This document shows, piece after piece, positions 35,111 through 43,838 of a stretch of 64,000 nucleotides of DNA (position 1 is the first letter of the stretch; every line of letters starts with the position of its first letter). The notes under the pieces were generated by a model. It ran no database searches. It was given only the letters and a program-made list of their open reading frames with translations, and was not told where the DNA came from. This DNA comes from Cryobacterium sp. CG_9.6 (GTDB taxonomy: Bacteria > Actinomycetota > Actinomycetes > Actinomycetales > Microbacteriaceae). Location: assembly GCF_029893365.1 (NCBI RefSeq), contig NZ_JARXUZ010000001.1, positions 3,162,001 to 3,226,000 on the forward strand, in the 5' to 3' direction. The position numbers were made by a program, and so were the translations under genes.

Positions 35111-37123
35111 CTAGGCGGTTGCGGGGCGCGGGTTGAGGGTTGGCGCGCGTTTCGGCTTGGCCGTCACCGTGTCGTCGCTGGCCGTACCACCGTCGGCAAC
35201 ACCCGCCTCGATGGGTGTCTTGGGTGCCGGCATCGCGATGGGTGGCACGGTAGACACGGGACGCTTGTCGCTCGAGAGCCACTGCGCGCGAGGAGGCAGC
35301 TGCTCCACATTCGCGAAGATCTCGGCGAGAGCGTGCTGGTCGAGGGTTTCGTGCTCGAGCAGCGCGGCGGCGAGGTCGTCCAGAATACCGCGGTTGCGAA
35401 TGAGCACCTCGTACGCCTCATCGTGAGCGTCTTCGAGCAGCTGACGAACCTCGTTGTCAACCTGCTCCGCCACGCGCTCCGAGTAGTCGCGCTGGTGACC
35501 CATGTCGCGGCCGAGGAAGACTTCGCCCGAACCCTGGCCGAGCTTGAGCGGACCGACGGCCGAGCTCATTCCGAACTCGGTGACCATCTTGCGGGCCGTC
35601 GAGGTGGCCTTCTCGATATCGTTCGAGGCTCCTGTGGTGGGGTCGTGGAAGATGATCTCCTCCGCAACGCGACCGCCCATGGCGTAGGCGAGCTGGTCAA
35701 GCAACTCGTTGCGCGTCACGGAGTAGCGGTCTTCGAGCGGCATCACCATGGTGTACCCGAGGGCACGGCCACGCGGCAGGATCGTGATCTTCGTCACCGG
35801 GTCGGTGTTGCGCATCGCGGTGGCAACAAGAGCGTGGCCACCCTCGTGGTACGCGGTGATGAGCTTCTCCTGGTCACGCATCACGCGGGACCGGCGCTGC
35901 GGTCCGGCCATGACCCGGTCAACGGCCTCGTCCAGCGCGCGATTGTCGATGAGCTGCGCGTTGGACCGCGCGGTGAGCAGCGCGGCCTCGTTCAAAACGT
36001 TGGCGAGGTCGGCACCGGTGAACCCGGGAGTCTTGCGGGCCAGCACCTCCAGGTCAACGCCGGGAGCCATGGGCTTGCCCTTGGAGTGCACCTCAAGAAT
36101 GTGCTTGCGACCGAGCATGTCCGGCGCGTCGACACCAATCTGGCGGTCGAAGCGACCGGGGCGCAACAGCGCGGGGTCAAGAATGTCGGGGCGGTTGGTG
36201 GCCGCGATGAGAATGACGTTCGCCTTCACGTCGAAGCCGTCCATCTCCACCAGCAGCTGGTTGAGAGTCTGCTCGCGCTCGTCGTGACCGCCACCCATGC
36301 CGGCCCCACGGTGGCGACCGACGGCATCAATCTCGTCGATGAAGATGATGGCGGGGGCGTTCTCCTCGGCCTGTTGGAACAGGTCGCGCACACGGCTGGC
36401 ACCCACACCCACGAACATTTCCACGAAGTCGGAACCGGAGATGGCGTAGAACGGAACGCTGGCCTCGCCGGCGACGGCACGCGCCAACAGGGTCTTACCG
36501 GTACCGGGAGGGCCATAGAGCAGCACACCCTTGGGAATGCGGGCGCCAACGGCCTGGAACTTTGCGGGTTCCTTCAGGAACTCTTTGATCTCTTCAAGTT
36601 CTTCAATGGCCTCGTCAGAACCGGCAACATCCGCAAATGTCACCTGCGGGCTTTCCTTGGACACGAGCTTGGCCTTCGACTTGCCGAACTGCATCACCTT
36701 GTTGCCACCACCCTGCATGCCCGAGAGCATGAGCCAGAAGAAGGCACCAATGAGCAAGACGGGCAGCAGGAAACCAAGCACGGACAGCAGCACGTTGGGC
36801 TGCGGAACCTCATCTGTGAACCCGTTGGACGGGTTCGCGTTGGTCACGGCCGTGACAACCTCTTCACCACGCTGCGTCACGTAGTTGAACTGCACCTGCG
36901 TGCCGAGATCACCGGAGGCCTGCTTGAGCGTGAGATCAACGCGCTGCTCGCCGTCGACAATCTTGGCCTCGGACACCTGCCCGTTCTTCAGGAATTCCAG
37001 ACCCTGCTGGGTGGTCACCTCACGGAATCCGGACATGGTGATGAGGCTCGACCCCACCCAGACCGCGATGACGGCCAGCACGATATAGAGAATAGGTCCG
37101 CGAAGAAGCTTCTTGACGTTCAT
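35111..37123 (-). CDS. ftsH: ATP-dependent zinc metalloprotease FtsH
   Basis: The protein has 670 aa. TM1 ([18 protein letters not shown]), an external domain and TM2 ([22 protein letters not shown]) anchor it. A cytosolic AAA+ module with GPPGTGKT (~205) and FIDEIDAVG, the SRH region and a zinc protease domain with HEGGH (~421) follow. The C-terminal tail is disordered and Pro/Lys-rich. It degrades membrane and regulatory proteins. The hpt-ftsH-folE order is typical of actinobacteria. There is a 93-bp gap after hpt. Confidence 0.97.
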   Translation of the reverse strand: MNVKKLLRGPILYIVLAVIAVWVGSSLITMSGFREVTTQQGLEFLKNGQVSEAKIVDGEQRVDLTLKQASGDLGTQVQFNYVTQRGEEVVTAVTNANPSNGFTDEVPQPNVLLSVLGFLLPVLLIGAFFWLMLSGMQGGGNKVMQFGKSKAKLVSKESPQVTFADVAGSDEAIEELEEIKEFLKEPAKFQAVGARIPKGVLLYGPPGTGKTLLARAVAGEASVPFYAISGSDFVEMFVGVGASRVRDLFQQAEENAPAIIFIDEIDAVGRHRGAGMGGGHDEREQTLNQLLVEMDGFDVKANVILIAATNRPDILDPALLRPGRFDRQIGVDAPDMLGRKHILEVHSKGKPMAPGVDLEVLARKTPGFTGADLANVLNEAALLTARSNAQLIDNRALDEAVDRVMAGPQRRSRVMRDQEKLITAYHEGGHALVATAMRNTDPVTKITILPRGRALGYTMVMPLEDRYSVTRNELLDQLAYAMGGRVAEEIIFHDPTTGASNDIEKATSTARKMVTEFGMSSAVGPLKLGQGSGEVFLGRDMGHQRDYSERVAEQVDNEVRQLLEDAHDEAYEVLIRNRGILDDLAAALLEHETLDQHALAEIFANVEQLPPRAQWLSSDKRPVSTVPPIAMPAPKTPIEAGVADGGTASDDTVTAKPKRAPTLNPRPATA

Positions 37124-37216
37124 AGTGCTCCTAAGCTAGCGTGCCAGCACTGGGGGAAGGGTGTGTGTTCGCCTCAAGGAAAATCTCAATCCGCTGGGAC
37201 CAGACCAGCGATCGGG

Positions 37217-37795
37217 TTAGACCGAGGCTGCAGCGAGACCTGCCGGTGCGTAGACATGGGGCGCCAACACGCCCACCGAGCGCAGGTTGCGGTACTTCTC
37301 GTCGTAGTCAAGGCCGTAGCCCACCACGAACTGGTTGGGGATATCGAAGCCGGCGTACTTCACGTCGATCGCTACGCGAGCGGCATCGGGCTTACGCAGC
37401 AACGCGCAGATCTCCACGGATGCCGGTCCCCGGGAATTGAGGTTGGCGATCAGCCACGACAGGGTGAGCCCCGAGTCGATGATGTCCTCCACGATGAGCA
37501 CGTGACGATCCGTGAGGTCGGTGTCAAGGTCTTTGAGAATGCGCACGACACCGCTGGACGTGGTGCCGGATCCGTAGGAACTCACCGCCATCCAGTCCAT
37601 GGAAATGGGGTGGTGCAGTTCACGGGCCAGGTCGGCCATCACCATAACGGCCCCCTTGAGCACGCCAACAAGCAGCAAATCTTTGCCGGCGTAGTCCTTC
37701 TCGATCTCGCGAGACATCTCGGCCAGACGGGTGTGGATCTGCTCTTCGCTGATCAGAATTTCGGTGAGGTCGCCATCAATGTCGCGAGGTTCCAT
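37217..37795 (-). CDS. hpt: Hypoxanthine phosphoribosyltransferase
   Basis: The protein has 192 aa. It salvages hypoxanthine and guanine with PRPP. The fold is type I PRTase: [37 protein letters not shown], the PRPP loop [17 protein letters not shown] and [18 protein letters not shown]. Its start lies 20 bp inside the end of tilS, so translation is coupled. Confidence 0.95.
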   Translation of the reverse strand: MEPRDIDGDLTEILISEEQIHTRLAEMSREIEKDYAGKDLLLVGVLKGAVMVMADLARELHHPISMDWMAVSSYGSGTTSSGVVRILKDLDTDLTDRHVLIVEDIIDSGLTLSWLIANLNSRGPASVEICALLRKPDAARVAIDVKYAGFDIPNQFVVGYGLDYDEKYRNLRSVGVLAPHVYAPAGLAAASV

Positions 37796-38840
37796 GGGAG
37801 CGGGGCAGTCCTTTACTGGGGTGTGTGTCCAAAACGGTGAATGTCAGCACACCGTCCTGCCGTATAACTCTAACGCCTGGCAGGTTGAGCGCCTCCTGTC
37901 CGTGCCAATCAGTGACCAAACTCGCCACCGCCAGCGTCTGAGATCGGGAGAGCATCACGCCGAAGACCTGCTCGGCAGCGAAGCGGATGACACGCTGCCG
38001 CACCGCCGGAGAGAGCGTCACCAAGGCGGCCACCGGCAGGTGTGCGGCCGGGAGCTGCGCGGCGGGCTGCTGGTCGGACGCTGCCGGCCACATCTCCCGC
38101 AGCACCGCGCGGGCGAGATCGTCGAGCGCATCGGAATCCTCGCGCAGGGCATCCGCTGTGCGCGCGAGCGCCTCGCTGATGCCGGGGCCAAGCTCACTCT
38201 CCAGCACGGGTAACACGGTCTGACGCACGCGAACCCGGGCATAGTGCGGGTCCCCGTTCTGCGGGTCGTTCCATGGGGTGAGGCCACTATCGATACAGAA
38301 CTGCCGGGTCTGCTCGCGGCGAATACCGAGGATAGGTCGCAGATACGGACCATTTCGCACACTCATGCCGCGCAGGCTGGTGGGACCGGAGCCCCGGGCC
38401 AACCCGAGCAACACCGTTTCGGCCTGATCGTCGAGAGTATGCCCTAAAAGCACCGCCGAGGCCCCGGTCTCTGTCATCGCCCGGTCAAAGGCGGCGTAGC
38501 GTGCGGCGCGGGCTGCGGCTTCGGGGCCGCCCACCGCACCCACCGCAACGGTGAGCACCAGCACCGGCTCGAGGCCCAGCTGGCGAGCCTGGCCTGCGGC
38601 CGTTGCCGCCACATCCGCTGACCCGTTTTGCAGCTGATGATTCACAATCACTGCGCCGGCACGCACCCCGGCGCGGCGAGCTTCGAAGGCCGTTGCGGCG
38701 GCGAGAGCCAGTGAGTCGGCGCCCCCACTGAGCCCCACGAGAACGAAATCGGGAGCCGGCCCGACGGTGAGAATGGTGCGCACGGCTCGCCGCACATCCG
38801 CAATGGCCGGGGTCAGACGGCGGCGGCGTTCAGACTGCAT
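37776..38840 (-). CDS. tilS: tRNA(Ile)-lysidine synthetase
   Basis: The protein has 354 aa. It modifies the wobble C of the CAU-anticodon tRNA-Ile to lysidine. The N-terminal ATP-pyrophosphatase domain shows the PP-loop [11 protein letters not shown] (~35), [31 protein letters not shown] and [15 protein letters not shown]. The helical substrate-binding part is present; the C-terminal TilS domain is short, as usual in actinobacteria. It is the first gene of the long minus-strand operon, and 44 bp separate it from divergent ppa. Confidence 0.93.
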   Translation of the reverse strand: MQSERRRRLTPAIADVRRAVRTILTVGPAPDFVLVGLSGGADSLALAAATAFEARRAGVRAGAVIVNHQLQNGSADVAATAAGQARQLGLEPVLVLTVAVGAVGGPEAAARAARYAAFDRAMTETGASAVLLGHTLDDQAETVLLGLARGSGPTSLRGMSVRNGPYLRPILGIRREQTRQFCIDSGLTPWNDPQNGDPHYARVRVRQTVLPVLESELGPGISEALARTADALREDSDALDDLARAVLREMWPAASDQQPAAQLPAAHLPVAALVTLSPAVRQRVIRFAAEQVFGVMLSRSQTLAVASLVTDWHGQEALNLPGVRVIRQDGVLTFTVLDTHPSKGLPRSHGTSRH

Positions 38841-38884
38841 CCAGTAACGTTAGCCGCAGACGTGATCAAGGGAGAAATAAGGCA

Positions 38885-39376
38885 ATGGCCGAATACGACG
38901 CAGTCATCGAAATCCCGCGCGGGAGCCGAAACAAGTATGAGGTGGATCACAAGACCGGTCGGGTGTATCTCGACCGTGTTTTGTACACGAGCTTCATGTA
39001 CCCCACCGACTACGGCTACTTCGAGAACACGCTCGGACTCGACGGCGACCCCGTTGACGTTCTCGTGCTGCTCGACTACCCGCTGTTCCCGGGCGTGGGC
39101 GTTTCCGTTCGCCCCGTAGCCGTGTTCAACATGACGGATGACGGTGGCTCAGACGCCAAGGTCATCGCGGTTCCGGCCGGCGACCCGCGCTGGAACCACA
39201 TTCAGGACGTACTCGACATTCCGGAGTACACCCGCAAGGAGATTGAGCACTTCTTCGAGCACTACAAGGACCTTGAGCCCGGCAAATGGGTGAAGACCGA
39301 GGGCTGGGGCGACGCCGCAGAGGCCGACCAGATCGTGCGCGACGGCATCACCAAGCTCGCCGCCGAGGGCCACTAG
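38885..39376 (+). CDS. ppa: Inorganic pyrophosphatase
   Basis: The 163-aa protein is a family I soluble PPase. It hydrolyses pyrophosphate to drive biosynthesis. Signature residues are in IEIPRGSRNKYEVDH, YPTDYGYFENTLGLDGDPVD (metal-binding aspartates in DGDPVD) and VIAVPAGDPRW. GGGAG lies upstream of the ATG, and a strong terminator follows at 39407. Confidence 0.97.
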   Translation: MAEYDAVIEIPRGSRNKYEVDHKTGRVYLDRVLYTSFMYPTDYGYFENTLGLDGDPVDVLVLLDYPLFPGVGVSVRPVAVFNMTDDGGSDAKVIAVPAGDPRWNHIQDVLDIPEYTRKEIEHFFEHYKDLEPGKWVKTEGWGDAAEADQIVRDGITKLAAEGH

Positions 39377-39406
39377 CCTCCGCAGCACCAGCTTTTGTAG
39401 CAGAAC

Positions 39407-39438
39407 AGAAGGCCCCGAGCACACGCTCGGGGCCTTCT
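39407..39438 (+). terminator. Intrinsic terminator of ppa
   Basis: AGAAGGCCCCGAGC pairs perfectly with GCTCGGGGCCTTCT across an ACAC loop, 30 bp after the stop. Confidence 0.9.
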
Positions 39439-39521
39439 GTGTGCCGGGCGCGGCATCCGCTCTCGCTCAGCGCTACGGTCTTCGGTCGGCGCTACGGTTT
39501 CCGCGCGCCGTCGCCCCCAAT

Positions 39522-39561
39522 ATCGGTGGCCGCTACGGCCGTTACGGTAGCGGCCACCGAT
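39522..39561 (-). terminator. Hairpin downstream of the NlpC/P60 gene
   Basis: Perfect 15-bp arms, ATCGGTGGCCGCTAC and its complement, flank a 10-base loop, 22 bp past the stop of the minus-strand hydrolase gene. The CGCTACGG motif recurs nearby at 39471-39500 and in the spacer near 19978, so it may also belong to a dispersed repeat family. Confidence 0.65.
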
Positions 39562-39582
39562 TTGATGCGCGGCGATGCCCGG

Positions 39583-41043
39583 TTAGGCCGGACGACCCAC
39601 GTAGGGCGCAACGTCACCGATCGACCAGATGCTGTGGATGCGCACGGGCGACGCCGGGTTCGGCGCCTCCAGAATCATGCCGCCACCCATATAAATGGCC
39701 ACGTGGTAATAGTTTCCGGGGCGGCCCCAAAACAACAGGTCGCCCACGGCCACATTGGCAAAAGACACCAGGTTCCCGCGCGCCGCCATGGTGTTGTACT
39801 GGTTGGTGGCCGAGTGCGTTCCAATGTAGATGCCTGCCGCGGAGTACGCGGCCTTGGTAAGGCCCGAGCAGTCCCACACATCGGGGCCCGCACCACCCAG
39901 CACATACCGGTCACCGAGCTGCGACCGCGCGAATGCGATGGCCGTACTCACGGCGTTGGCGTTGGGGAGGGGCGCCGGCGTACCAACGCTTGCACCGGTG
40001 CTGCCACCGGACGCCGCGCCGCCAGACGTGGCTCCACCCGACGTGGACCCTCCACTGCTGGCACCGCTCGGTGCTGAGCTGGCCCCGCTGGAGCTTCCGG
40101 CGCTAGGGCTGGGACTGACGGTGCTGCCACTTGACGTGCCACCGCCCCCGGCCGATGATGCCGCTGGCGCTGCGGGTGCCGCCGCACCCGGTCGAGCAGC
40201 AGCAGCAGCAGCCGCGATACGGGCGGCTGACGCCTGAGCGGCAGCGAATGCCGTGGCCGCAGCCGCGGCATCCCGCCCGGTCTGGTAGCTGCGCTCCTCC
40301 TCGGCCGTGGTGTCTTTCAAGAGGGCGAGCTGCTCGTAGAGCTCGCTCGACTTCTTCTGCTCCAGGTCGTACGCCGCCTGAGTCACGGTCGCTGCCTCGC
40401 TGGCCTCGTCAAACGTTGCCTTCGACTCAGCGGTGAGGCGCGTGCGCTCTGTACTGGCGGATGCCGCCTGATCGCCGAGCGACTCGGCCGTGTTCTTGTC
40501 TTGCAGCGCCTGATCGTAAATGGCCTGGGACTGCTCGCTGAGCTTGCTGGCAGTACCCAGCTGGTGCAGCAGGTCGTCGGCCGTGTTCCCGTTCAGGAAG
40601 AGATTGAGCGACAGCCCGCCGGCACCGGCCTTGCTGAGGTGCGCGGCAATGAGCCCGGCCCGCATCTTTGACGTGGCAGCCGCGGCCTCGGCCGTCGCCG
40701 CCTGCCGGGTGAGACTCGCCTCCCGCTTTGTTGCGGCGTCGAGGGCGTCCTGTGTCACCCGGTAGGCCTCGGCGGTCACCTGTGATGACGTCGCCGCCGC
40801 CTCGGCGCTGGCGCGAAGCGCCCCGAGCAGCCCGGTGATCTTCTCAATTTCGGCCCGCTTCGTGGCCTCATTCTGCTTGGCCTGCTGAACGTCGTCCCAG
40901 CTCGGGTATCCCTGGTCTGCGAAGGCTGCCGGTGCAATCAGCCCACCGGATACCCCCACTGCGCCGACGAGTCCGAGCGTCACTGCCGAGAGCAGTCGGT
41001 TGGGTCGAAGACGTGTCCGCGACCCGGTGTTGCTGTTAGCCAA
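39583..41043 (-). CDS. Secreted NlpC/P60 peptidoglycan hydrolase (RipA-like layout)
   Basis: I start at TTG 41043, preceded by GGGGAG at the correct distance, giving 486 aa. The longer frame to the right lies inside the upstream gene. A signal peptide (LLSAVTLGLVGAVGVSGG...AFA) is followed by YPSWDDVQQAKQNE and a long coiled coil (~45-290). An Ala/Ser/Gly-rich linker (~295-375) precedes an NlpC/P60 domain with catalytic cysteine in DVWDCSGLTKAAY and histidine in NYYHVAIYMGG. It would cut peptide stems of peptidoglycan, with the coiled coil restraining activity. The start overlaps the M23 gene's stop by 8 bp. Confidence 0.9.
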   Translation of the reverse strand: MANSNTGSRTRLRPNRLLSAVTLGLVGAVGVSGGLIAPAAFADQGYPSWDDVQQAKQNEATKRAEIEKITGLLGALRASAEAAATSSQVTAEAYRVTQDALDAATKREASLTRQAATAEAAAATSKMRAGLIAAHLSKAGAGGLSLNLFLNGNTADDLLHQLGTASKLSEQSQAIYDQALQDKNTAESLGDQAASASTERTRLTAESKATFDEASEAATVTQAAYDLEQKKSSELYEQLALLKDTTAEEERSYQTGRDAAAAATAFAAAQASAARIAAAAAAARPGAAAPAAPAASSAGGGGTSSGSTVSPSPSAGSSSGASSAPSGASSGGSTSGGATSGGAASGGSTGASVGTPAPLPNANAVSTAIAFARSQLGDRYVLGGAGPDVWDCSGLTKAAYSAAGIYIGTHSATNQYNTMAARGNLVSFANVAVGDLLFWGRPGNYYHVAIYMGGGMILEAPNPASPVRIHSIWSIGDVAPYVGRPA

Positions 41044-42424
41044 GTGATGCTCCCCTATCGGCCATGAACGGCACTGCATTGATTCGGTTTCCGCCGCTCC
41101 ACACCTCAAAGTGCAGATGGCACGCGGTTGACGCCCCGGTGGAGCCGGAACTTGCAATGTTTTGTCCCACCGCCACGTTCTGGCCCACCTGAACGAAGAC
41201 TCCCCCGTTGCGGATGTGCGCGTAGCCGGTGGACACTCCGCCGCCGTGGGAAATCTTCACAAAGTTTCCGTAGGTCCCCAGCGGTCCGGCCCAGGTGACG
41301 GTGCCCGCGTGTGCCGCGTAGATCGGTGCGCTGCACCCGGTACCGAGGTCGGTTCCGTAGTGGTAGCTACCACTGCAGACTCCGTTACCGCAGTAGGGCG
41401 TGCGGGGGCCATAGCCGCCGGTGATGCGACCGCTGGCCGGTACGCCCCAGCCCGTGTTGCTCACCGACCCGCCTACGCTTCCGGATCCGGCCGAACTCGA
41501 CCCCCGAGCGGCTGCCGCAGCTGCCGCCGCCGCTGCGGCCGCTGCCCGAGCTGCTGCGGCTTGACGGGCAACCTCGGCCACCCGAATGGCCTCGAGGCGG
41601 GCGCGTTCAGCCACACCGGCCTCATAGGCAGCAGATGTCGTCGCCTCCGCATCGCGCATGAACGCGAGCTGCGAGTTCAGCTCAACGCTCTTTGCCTCGG
41701 ACTCCGCGAGGGCCGCCGCGGCGGCGTTGGCTGCTTCCTGAGCGGCCTGCAGCGCGGATTCCGCCGCGACACGCAGGGTCTCGCGTTCGGTTTGGGCAAT
41801 CTTGGCCTGATCTCCGAGTGCCTGCGCGCTGTTGTTTGCGGACTGCGCTACGTCGTAGATGTCCGTGCTGCGTTCCACGAGCTTGCTCATGTTGCCCAGT
41901 TTGGACAGCAGAGCGTCTGCCTGTCCGTCGCCACTGCCTTCCAGGAAGAGGTTCATGCTGAGGTCTGTTCCGCCGGTGCGGTAGAGCTGGGCGGCGAGTT
42001 GGCCGGCTTGGCGCGTGGCGGCATCCGCTGTGGCTTTGCTCGCGTCGGCCTGGGTCTGAAGTTCGCTCGCGCGGCGAGCTGCGTCGTCAAATTGTTGCTG
42101 GGCCTCCTCGAGCGCTGCGGCTCGGGCATCAGCCTCGGCCTGAGTCTGCTCTACCTGCGACTGCAGGCCCACGAGAAGTTCCTGAATTCGGGTGACCTGC
42201 GCGGCAGCGGTTGCAGTATTCGCCTTGGCGTTCTGCAGATCCTGCCAGCTCGGGTAATCGATAGCCTGAGCCGAACCCACCGGGCTCACGAGTGTCACGA
42301 CCAGAGCCAGTGTTGCCGCCACGCTGGTGACAGTCAGAGTGCGACGACGAGCGGGAGCGCGGGTGAGACGCCGCCAAGCACCTGCCAGCTCGCGGCTGAT
42401 CACGGTTGTCGTGCGATTCATCAT
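41036..42424 (-). CDS. Secreted M23 peptidoglycan hydrolase with coiled coil
   Basis: The protein has 462 aa. A signal peptide (TVTSVAATLALVVTLVSPVGSAQA) leads to YPSWQDLQNAKANT and a coiled coil (~60-300), ending in a polyalanine stretch. A LytM/M23 domain (~325-455) has metal ligands in YHYGTDLG and STACHLHFEVW. The shared YPSW-D-Q-AK start and domain order show that it and the NlpC/P60 neighbour arose by duplication of the N-terminal half with different catalytic ends. It likely works at division and is held inactive until its coiled coil is engaged, by analogy with EnvC-type proteins. Confidence 0.9.
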   Translation of the reverse strand: MMNRTTTVISRELAGAWRRLTRAPARRRTLTVTSVAATLALVVTLVSPVGSAQAIDYPSWQDLQNAKANTATAAAQVTRIQELLVGLQSQVEQTQAEADARAAALEEAQQQFDDAARRASELQTQADASKATADAATRQAGQLAAQLYRTGGTDLSMNLFLEGSGDGQADALLSKLGNMSKLVERSTDIYDVAQSANNSAQALGDQAKIAQTERETLRVAAESALQAAQEAANAAAAALAESEAKSVELNSQLAFMRDAEATTSAAYEAGVAERARLEAIRVAEVARQAAAARAAAAAAAAAAAAARGSSSAGSGSVGGSVSNTGWGVPASGRITGGYGPRTPYCGNGVCSGSYHYGTDLGTGCSAPIYAAHAGTVTWAGPLGTYGNFVKISHGGGVSTGYAHIRNGGVFVQVGQNVAVGQNIASSGSTGASTACHLHFEVWSGGNRINAVPFMADRGASLG

Positions 42425-42699
42425 TCCCCGATCGGGCGTTGTTTAGTCACATTCGTCACAGTGATCACCGTTGTCACATGGGTAACTCAGTTCACACTAA
42501 CAAGACGACGCATCATCGCCCAGTCTTTGGCCTCGAACGTAACCCAAAATGTCCCCCAAACGGTGGCCATCCATGGGCGCGGTGCGAGACGCATTTGGGG
42601 CAGATAATCGGCACATCGTCCAGCTTTTGCGTCCGATTTGAGCTTTTGAGATTTAGCCCGTATGCTTACCTCTCGTTGGTCATGCTCGCTGTGACACAC

Positions 42700-42772
42700 G
42701 GCCCCATCGTTTAGTGGCCTAGGACGGCGCCCTTTCACGGCGTTAACACGGGTTCGAATCCCGTTGGGGTCA
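42700..42772 (+). tRNA. tRNA-Glu (anticodon TTC)
   Basis: Acceptor GGCCCCA/TGGGGTC, anticodon loop CTTTCAC in stem CGCC/GGCG, T-arm ACGGGTTCGAATCCCGT and discriminator A. No CCA is encoded. Confidence 0.95.
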
Positions 42773-42833
42773 CGTAAGTGAAGGCAAGAAAAATAGAATA
42801 GTCTTACCGAGTAGCAAGATTCGCTCAAAGTTT

Positions 42834-42907
42834 GGCCCTGTAGCGCAGTTGGTTAGCGCGCCGCCCTGTCACGGCGGAGGTCGCCGGTTCAAGTCCGGTC
42901 AGGGTCG
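42834..42907 (+). tRNA. tRNA-Asp (anticodon GTC)
   Basis: Acceptor GGCCCTG/CAGGGTC, anticodon loop CTGTCAC in stem CCGCC/GGCGG, T-arm GCCGGTTCAAGTCCGGT and discriminator G. No CCA is encoded. Confidence 0.95.
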
Positions 42908-42915
42908 CAAAGCAC

Positions 42916-42945
42916 AAACCCTTTCGAAAGAAGGGGTTTTTGTTT
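42916..42945 (+). terminator. Intrinsic terminator after tRNA-Asp
   Basis: AAACCCTTTC pairs with GAAGGGGTTT (one G-U) around a GAAA tetraloop, followed by a T-rich run. Confidence 0.85.
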
Positions 42946-42973
42946 GAGAAGGCACCGTTTACGAGGCTTTTTC

Positions 42974-43049
42974 GGCCCTGTAGCTCAGTTGGTAGAGCGT
43001 TCGACTGAAAATCGAAAGGTCACCGGATCGACGCCGGTCGGGGCCACCA
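42974..43049 (+). tRNA. tRNA-Phe (anticodon GAA)
   Basis: Acceptor GGCCCTG/CGGGGCC, anticodon stem TTCGA/TCGAA with loop CTGAAAA, discriminator A and an encoded CCA (43047-43049). The T-loop reads ATCGACG and starts with A where TTCGA is usual. I recall such loops in some actinobacterial tRNA-Phe genes and do not regard it as decay. Confidence 0.93.
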
Positions 43050-43050
43050 C

Positions 43051-43088
43051 AGCCACTCCCTTGGAAACACTGGGATGTGGCTTTTTTT
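43051..43088 (+). terminator. Intrinsic terminator after tRNA-Phe
   Basis: AGCCACTCCC pairs with GGGA-T-GTGGCT and is followed by seven T residues. Confidence 0.88.
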
Positions 43089-43838
43089 ATGCCCATTCTC
43101 GGGCGACAAATCAGGCCGACGAAACCCCCGGTGGACACATTTTGGACACCTGTGAGATAACCGCCCTTTAATGCCGTCCGATGACTGCGAAGCAACGTGG
43201 GGAAAGCCTGAATCCCCTGCCTGCACCCCCGCCGGCGAGCAGGTCAAGCGCGAGCGTGCGGCTCCTCTGGCCGGACCGAGATGCTGTGTTCAGGCCCGTC
43301 CGTGACAACTCCGACCTGGGCACATGAACGTCGGGCGCCAAGACGGTCGTTCTCACGGTCATATTTCCTCCCCGCATCGCGCTAATCGCCAGGGATTGGC
43401 GGGGAGGGCAGGTTCCCAGTCGTCGACTTCGATCAACGAACGTGCCACCGTCCTTGATCCTTCCGACCTCGAGGATGAGGGCCGCTGTCGACAGGCACTG
43501 ATCTGTTCACCAGTGCTTGTCTCCAGGGCCTCTTTGGCACGGTCTCACGGCCACGGTGCACTGGTGATGGTGCGGAAAACTGCCTCGACGTGCGGCACTG
43601 TCCCCCTAACTGGCCGCAGCGACGCTGGCGTGAAGGAAGGTACTGTCGCAACGTGCCCGCGTGAGGATGCATCACTTACCCGACGACGACTGCGGGTCGT
43701 CTTGCGATGGCATAGTCCATTTCCTGACCTGTACCCCCGAAATGCAGGGATTGAACACGTGAATCAGACAGACCTAGTCCTACACTTCTGCTGCGAACCC
43801 GTCCCCAGTCAAGCCCTTATATCACCCGTGGTTTACGC
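43089..43838. other. Non-coding stretch before the polysaccharide locus
   Basis: I see no supported gene. The longest plus-strand frame (43324-43842) has poor composition, no domain and no ribosome binding site. The last ~100 bases must hold the promoter of the polysaccharide operon; TTATAT at 43817-43822 is a possible -10, but no -35 fits well. Confidence 0.5.

Noticed and set aside
35333..37840. 835-codon plus-strand ORF across ftsH and hpt
   Set aside because: It is antisense to two clearly identified genes and has no recognisable motif.
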